From positions 1 to 64,000 of the forward strand of contig JBCCML010000004.1 of assembly GCA_039026375.1 (NCBI GenBank): 64,000 nt of DNA. Direction: 5' to 3'. Made by a program: the position numbers and the translations under genes. Under the pieces are notes generated by a model, which had not been told where the DNA came from, did no database searches, and worked only from the letters and a program-made list of their open reading frames with translations. The stretch comes from Thermohalobaculum sp039026375 (GTDB lineage Bacteria; Pseudomonadota; Alphaproteobacteria; Rhodobacterales; Rhodobacteraceae). Of this stretch, positions 61,925 through 64,000 are shown piece by piece (within the stretch, counting starts at the first letter, position 1; each line of letters begins with the position of its first letter).

Positions 61925-63000
61925 TCGCTTACGGCGCCAGCGCGCTCGGACACCATGTTGCCAACCATTCGTGCGGTGTAATCAACGATCGGAACGATTC
62001 GGCCATAGTTTAGCCGGGTAGGGCCAATAACCCCGATCGCGCCGATTATCCGCCGGTTTTTATCCCGGTATGGGGAAATCACAAGGGATGATCCAGACAT
62101 CGAGAACAACTTGTTCTCTGAACCAATAAAGACACTTACGCCCTCACCCCCGTCAGCCAGGTCCAGCAGCTGCTCCAGATCACGTTTCCGCTCCAGATCG
62201 TCGAACAGCATACGGATGCGCTCCAGATCTTCGGCATCGCGGGTCTGGTCCAACAGGTTAGAACGGCCCCGCACAATCAGCCGTTCCGGCGCGCCTGCGC
62301 CGCCTTCGTCCCAAAGTGCGATACCCTTCTCGACTAAGCCGGCAGCCAGCAGGTCCAGTTCCTGGCGCCGCGCTTCGATCTCCCGCGCGATGACTTGCTG
62401 CGCTTCGACCAGCGTGCGGCCGCGCAGGTGCGCGTTCAGAAAGTTCGCCGCCTCACGCATGGCGGACGGGGTCAAACCGGACGGTGGGTCAAAAAGCCTG
62501 TTCTCAACCGTACCGTCTTCCATAACCAAAACCGCCAAAGCGGATTGCTGGTTCAGGGGCACAAACTCGATATGTCGGACAGGCACGCTCGCTTTCGGTG
62601 CGAAGACCAAACTGGCACACTGGCTTAACCCGGAAAGCATGGCCCCCGTCCGGTCCAGCACTTCCGGCAGATCCGAGCCAGGCTCCAAAGTGCGCTCGAT
62701 CTTGCGACGCTCTTCGTCCGAGACATCCGTGACCTCGAGCACGCCGTCGACAAACAACCGCAAGCCCATTTGCGTTGGAATGCGGCCAGCGCTGATGTGC
62801 GGGCTATCCAACAACCCGAGCTGCTCCAGATCCTGCATCACATTCCGGATGGAGGCTGCCGACAGGCCGAGGTCGACCATTTTGGACAGGGTGCGAGAAC
62901 CCACCGGCTCACCGGTGGAAATATATGTTTCGACCAGCCGGGCGAAGATATCACGGCTGCGGTCGTTCAGATCAGCAAGTGTCGGCGTCGATTCCGCCAT
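61921..63000 (-). CDS. hrcA: Heat-inducible transcription repressor HrcA
   Basis: Repressor of groESL-type operons through CIRCE operators. 359 aa with an N-terminal winged helix (RDIFARLVETYISTGEPVGSRTLSK) and a GAF-like central domain. It lies upstream of grpE and is divergent from the orphan 151-aa gene and rph, the usual alphaproteobacterial rph-hrcA-grpE arrangement with one inserted gene. I saw no CIRCE inverted repeat before it. Confidence 0.95.
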   Translation of the reverse strand: MAESTPTLADLNDRSRDIFARLVETYISTGEPVGSRTLSKMVDLGLSAASIRNVMQDLEQLGLLDSPHISAGRIPTQMGLRLFVDGVLEVTDVSDEERRKIERTLEPGSDLPEVLDRTGAMLSGLSQCASLVFAPKASVPVRHIEFVPLNQQSALAVLVMEDGTVENRLFDPPSGLTPSAMREAANFLNAHLRGRTLVEAQQVIAREIEARRQELDLLAAGLVEKGIALWDEGGAGAPERLIVRGRSNLLDQTRDAEDLERIRMLFDDLERKRDLEQLLDLADGGEGVSVFIGSENKLFSMSGSSLVISPYRDKNRRIIGAIGVIGPTRLNYGRIVPIVDYTARMVGNMVSERAGAVSE

Positions 63001-63028
63001 TGGGTGAAGCCTCCGCGCGGCCGAAGGC

Positions 63029-63057
63029 TAGGTAGTAGCGCACATGCCTCACGTCAA
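63029..63057 (-). promoter_or_regulatory. Sigma70-type promoter candidate for hrcA-grpE
   Basis: On the minus strand, TTGACG (63057-63052) and TACCTA (63034-63029) with a 17-base spacer, 29 bases before the hrcA start. The -35 is close to consensus; the -10 is degenerate, as often in this group. Confidence 0.4.
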
Positions 63058-63151
63058 TCTGGAGCACGTGTGACCACGGTTCACCCTTCGTTAGGCATCC
63101 CGTCGATAGGGTTGCCGAAAGGTTAGCCGAGGGATCGCGCCGGGGACACAG

Positions 63152-63607
63152 ATGAATACTGGATTAGAGCCAAAACCGCACGGTCTCAGCATTGGTAACG
63201 GTGGCGTTGACCTGATTGAAGATGTTGACCTGGCAACGCGGGTGTTTCGTCGCGGCACCCGGGGGTTGGGCGATACATGCAGACTGGTTCTGTCGCTGAA
63301 CGGTGAAGAATTGTTGCTGCTCGACGAAGAAGCGGGTGACCGCGCCCCGGCGCATTTGGTTATCGATATCCGCATGCCGATCGCTCCGGGCGAAAGGCTG
63401 ATGGCCGCGCTCGCTGTCCGCCCATGGCTACATCCTAATCAGCCAGTGATCATTTTCCCGACGAATAACGGGGCAGCCGTCGGCTATCTGGTCAGATCCC
63501 CACTGATCTCTCGCGTTCTTGGGACAATCACGACCGAATTGGACCTTAGTGATCTGTCGACTGAAACCGGGCACAGCGCTCTGGACGCCACGGGTCACCA
63601 GCGCTAG
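63152..63607 (+). CDS. Protein of unknown function between hrcA and rph
   Basis: 151 aa with a G-rich, weak ribosome site (GGGGACAC) before the ATG. The chain is mixed alpha/beta with RLVLSLNGEELLLLDEEAGDRAPAHLVIDIRMPIAPGERLM and a hydrophobic VIIFPTNNGAAVGYLV strand. No recognised domain, signal peptide or membrane span. Composition resembles its neighbours, so it is probably native. It separates two genes usually adjacent and divergent. Confidence 0.6.
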   Translation: MNTGLEPKPHGLSIGNGGVDLIEDVDLATRVFRRGTRGLGDTCRLVLSLNGEELLLLDEEAGDRAPAHLVIDIRMPIAPGERLMAALAVRPWLHPNQPVIIFPTNNGAAVGYLVRSPLISRVLGTITTELDLSDLSTETGHSALDATGHQR

Positions 63608-63641
63608 ACGGAGCGGGTCTTAACCCCGCAGGAGCCCGCCC

Positions 63642-64000
63642 ATGCGCCCTTCCGGCCGCGCACCCGACGAAATGCGCCACGTCTCGATCGAAACCGGCGT
63701 CACCAAGCATGCCGAAGGATCATGCCTGATCCGCATGGGCGATACCCATGTGCTGGTCACGGCCTCGATTGACAGCAAGGCACCGCCCTTTCTCCGTAAC
63801 TCTGGCTTGGGCTGGGTCACGGCTGAATACGGCATGCTGCCCCGCGCCACGACGACCCGGAATCGCCGCGAGGCAGCAGCCGGCAAACAGGGCGGACGCA
63901 CAGTCGAAATCCAGCGCCTTATCGGGCGCAGCCTGCGGGCGGGCGCCGACCGCGTCATCATGGGCGAGCGTCAGATCATCATCGACTGCGATGTCATCCA
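63642..64000 (+). CDS. rph: Ribonuclease PH, truncated by window edge
   Basis: Phosphorolytic 3' exoribonuclease that trims tRNA precursors. Start ATG at 63642 with AGGAG (63630-63634) 7 bases upstream; 119 complete codons remain of about 237. The start MRPSGRAPDEMRHVSIETG, the TASIDSKAPPFLRNSGLGWVTAEYGMLPRAT core and the R-rich phosphate-binding RNRREAAAGKQGGRTVEIQRLIGRSLRA are diagnostic. Continues past base 64000. Confidence 0.96.
   Translation, partial: MRPSGRAPDEMRHVSIETGVTKHAEGSCLIRMGDTHVLVTASIDSKAPPFLRNSGLGWVTAEYGMLPRATTTRNRREAAAGKQGGRTVEIQRLIGRSLRAGADRVIMGERQIIIDCDVI

Overview
The window looks like a chromosomal segment of an alphaproteobacterium, most likely a member of the Rhodobacteraceae (Roseobacter group). 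The support is gene content and gene order: an alphaproteobacterial-type addA next to trxA; folC-accD with trpA, trpB and trpF; ihfB-sppA-rpsA-cmk-aroA; ffh-rpsP-rimM-trmD-rplS; dnaK-dnaJ; and hrcA-grpE opposite rph. I saw no rRNA, tRNA, CRISPR array, transposase or phage gene. The assignment is inference from recognised families; no database search was run.

Layout. 1-2812 (+): the 3' part of addA, then trxA and its terminator. 2855-19361 (-): a long housekeeping block (folC, accD, trpA, trpB, trpF, lapA, ihfB, sppA, rpsA, cmk, aroA). Its familiar order is broken by extra genes: a secreted nuclease and an alpha/beta hydrolase, a YodC-like small protein, a GNAT, and an FMN hydroxyacid oxidase with its LysR regulator and a divergent 55-aa protein. 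19618-22507 (-): an amidohydrolase and a polytopic membrane protein, with a strong plus-strand intrinsic terminator between them that suggests an unannotated small RNA. 22727-30613 (-): a translation and secretion block running from ffh through five tandem, translationally coupled GNAT acetyltransferases, a chorismate mutase, rpsP, an SDR, rimM, a small protein and trmD to rplS. 30929-33534: a 72-aa protein with a double-glycine-type leader motif, a class III cyclase fused to a membrane segment and an SH3-like region, and trhO. 33668-37620 (-): dnaK, an FkbM-type methyltransferase and dnaJ, behind a plausible heat-shock promoter. 38032-42571: alkB, a B12-binding-domain protein, a PAS histidine kinase and leuB.

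42706-48466: two small secreted proteins, the comM/yifB AAA protein, and a tightly packed glycan operon (GT87-like protein, GtrB-like GT2, SAM methyltransferase, GtrA flippase). 48523-53411: glcB-glcG, a VOC protein, and a DUF1330-methyltransferase pair with a secreted protein. 53482-57533: ahcY, a second FkbM methyltransferase, an HD phosphohydrolase and an aldo/keto reductase. 57548-61224 (-): an SGNH-like plus GSCFA pair, a PNPOx-family protein and an AAA ATPase, the last two coupled to grpE and hrcA. The window ends with an orphan 151-aa gene and the 5' part of rph.

Genes are densely packed; 4-bp start/stop overlaps are frequent, implying translational coupling. The most interesting signals are the five-fold GNAT array behind ffh, the candidate small RNA at about 20970-21080, the leader-like 72-aa peptide, FkbM inserted between dnaK and dnaJ, the GSCFA/SGNH pair, and several unexplained hairpin clusters. 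I did not find a clearly new multi-gene defence or mobile system.
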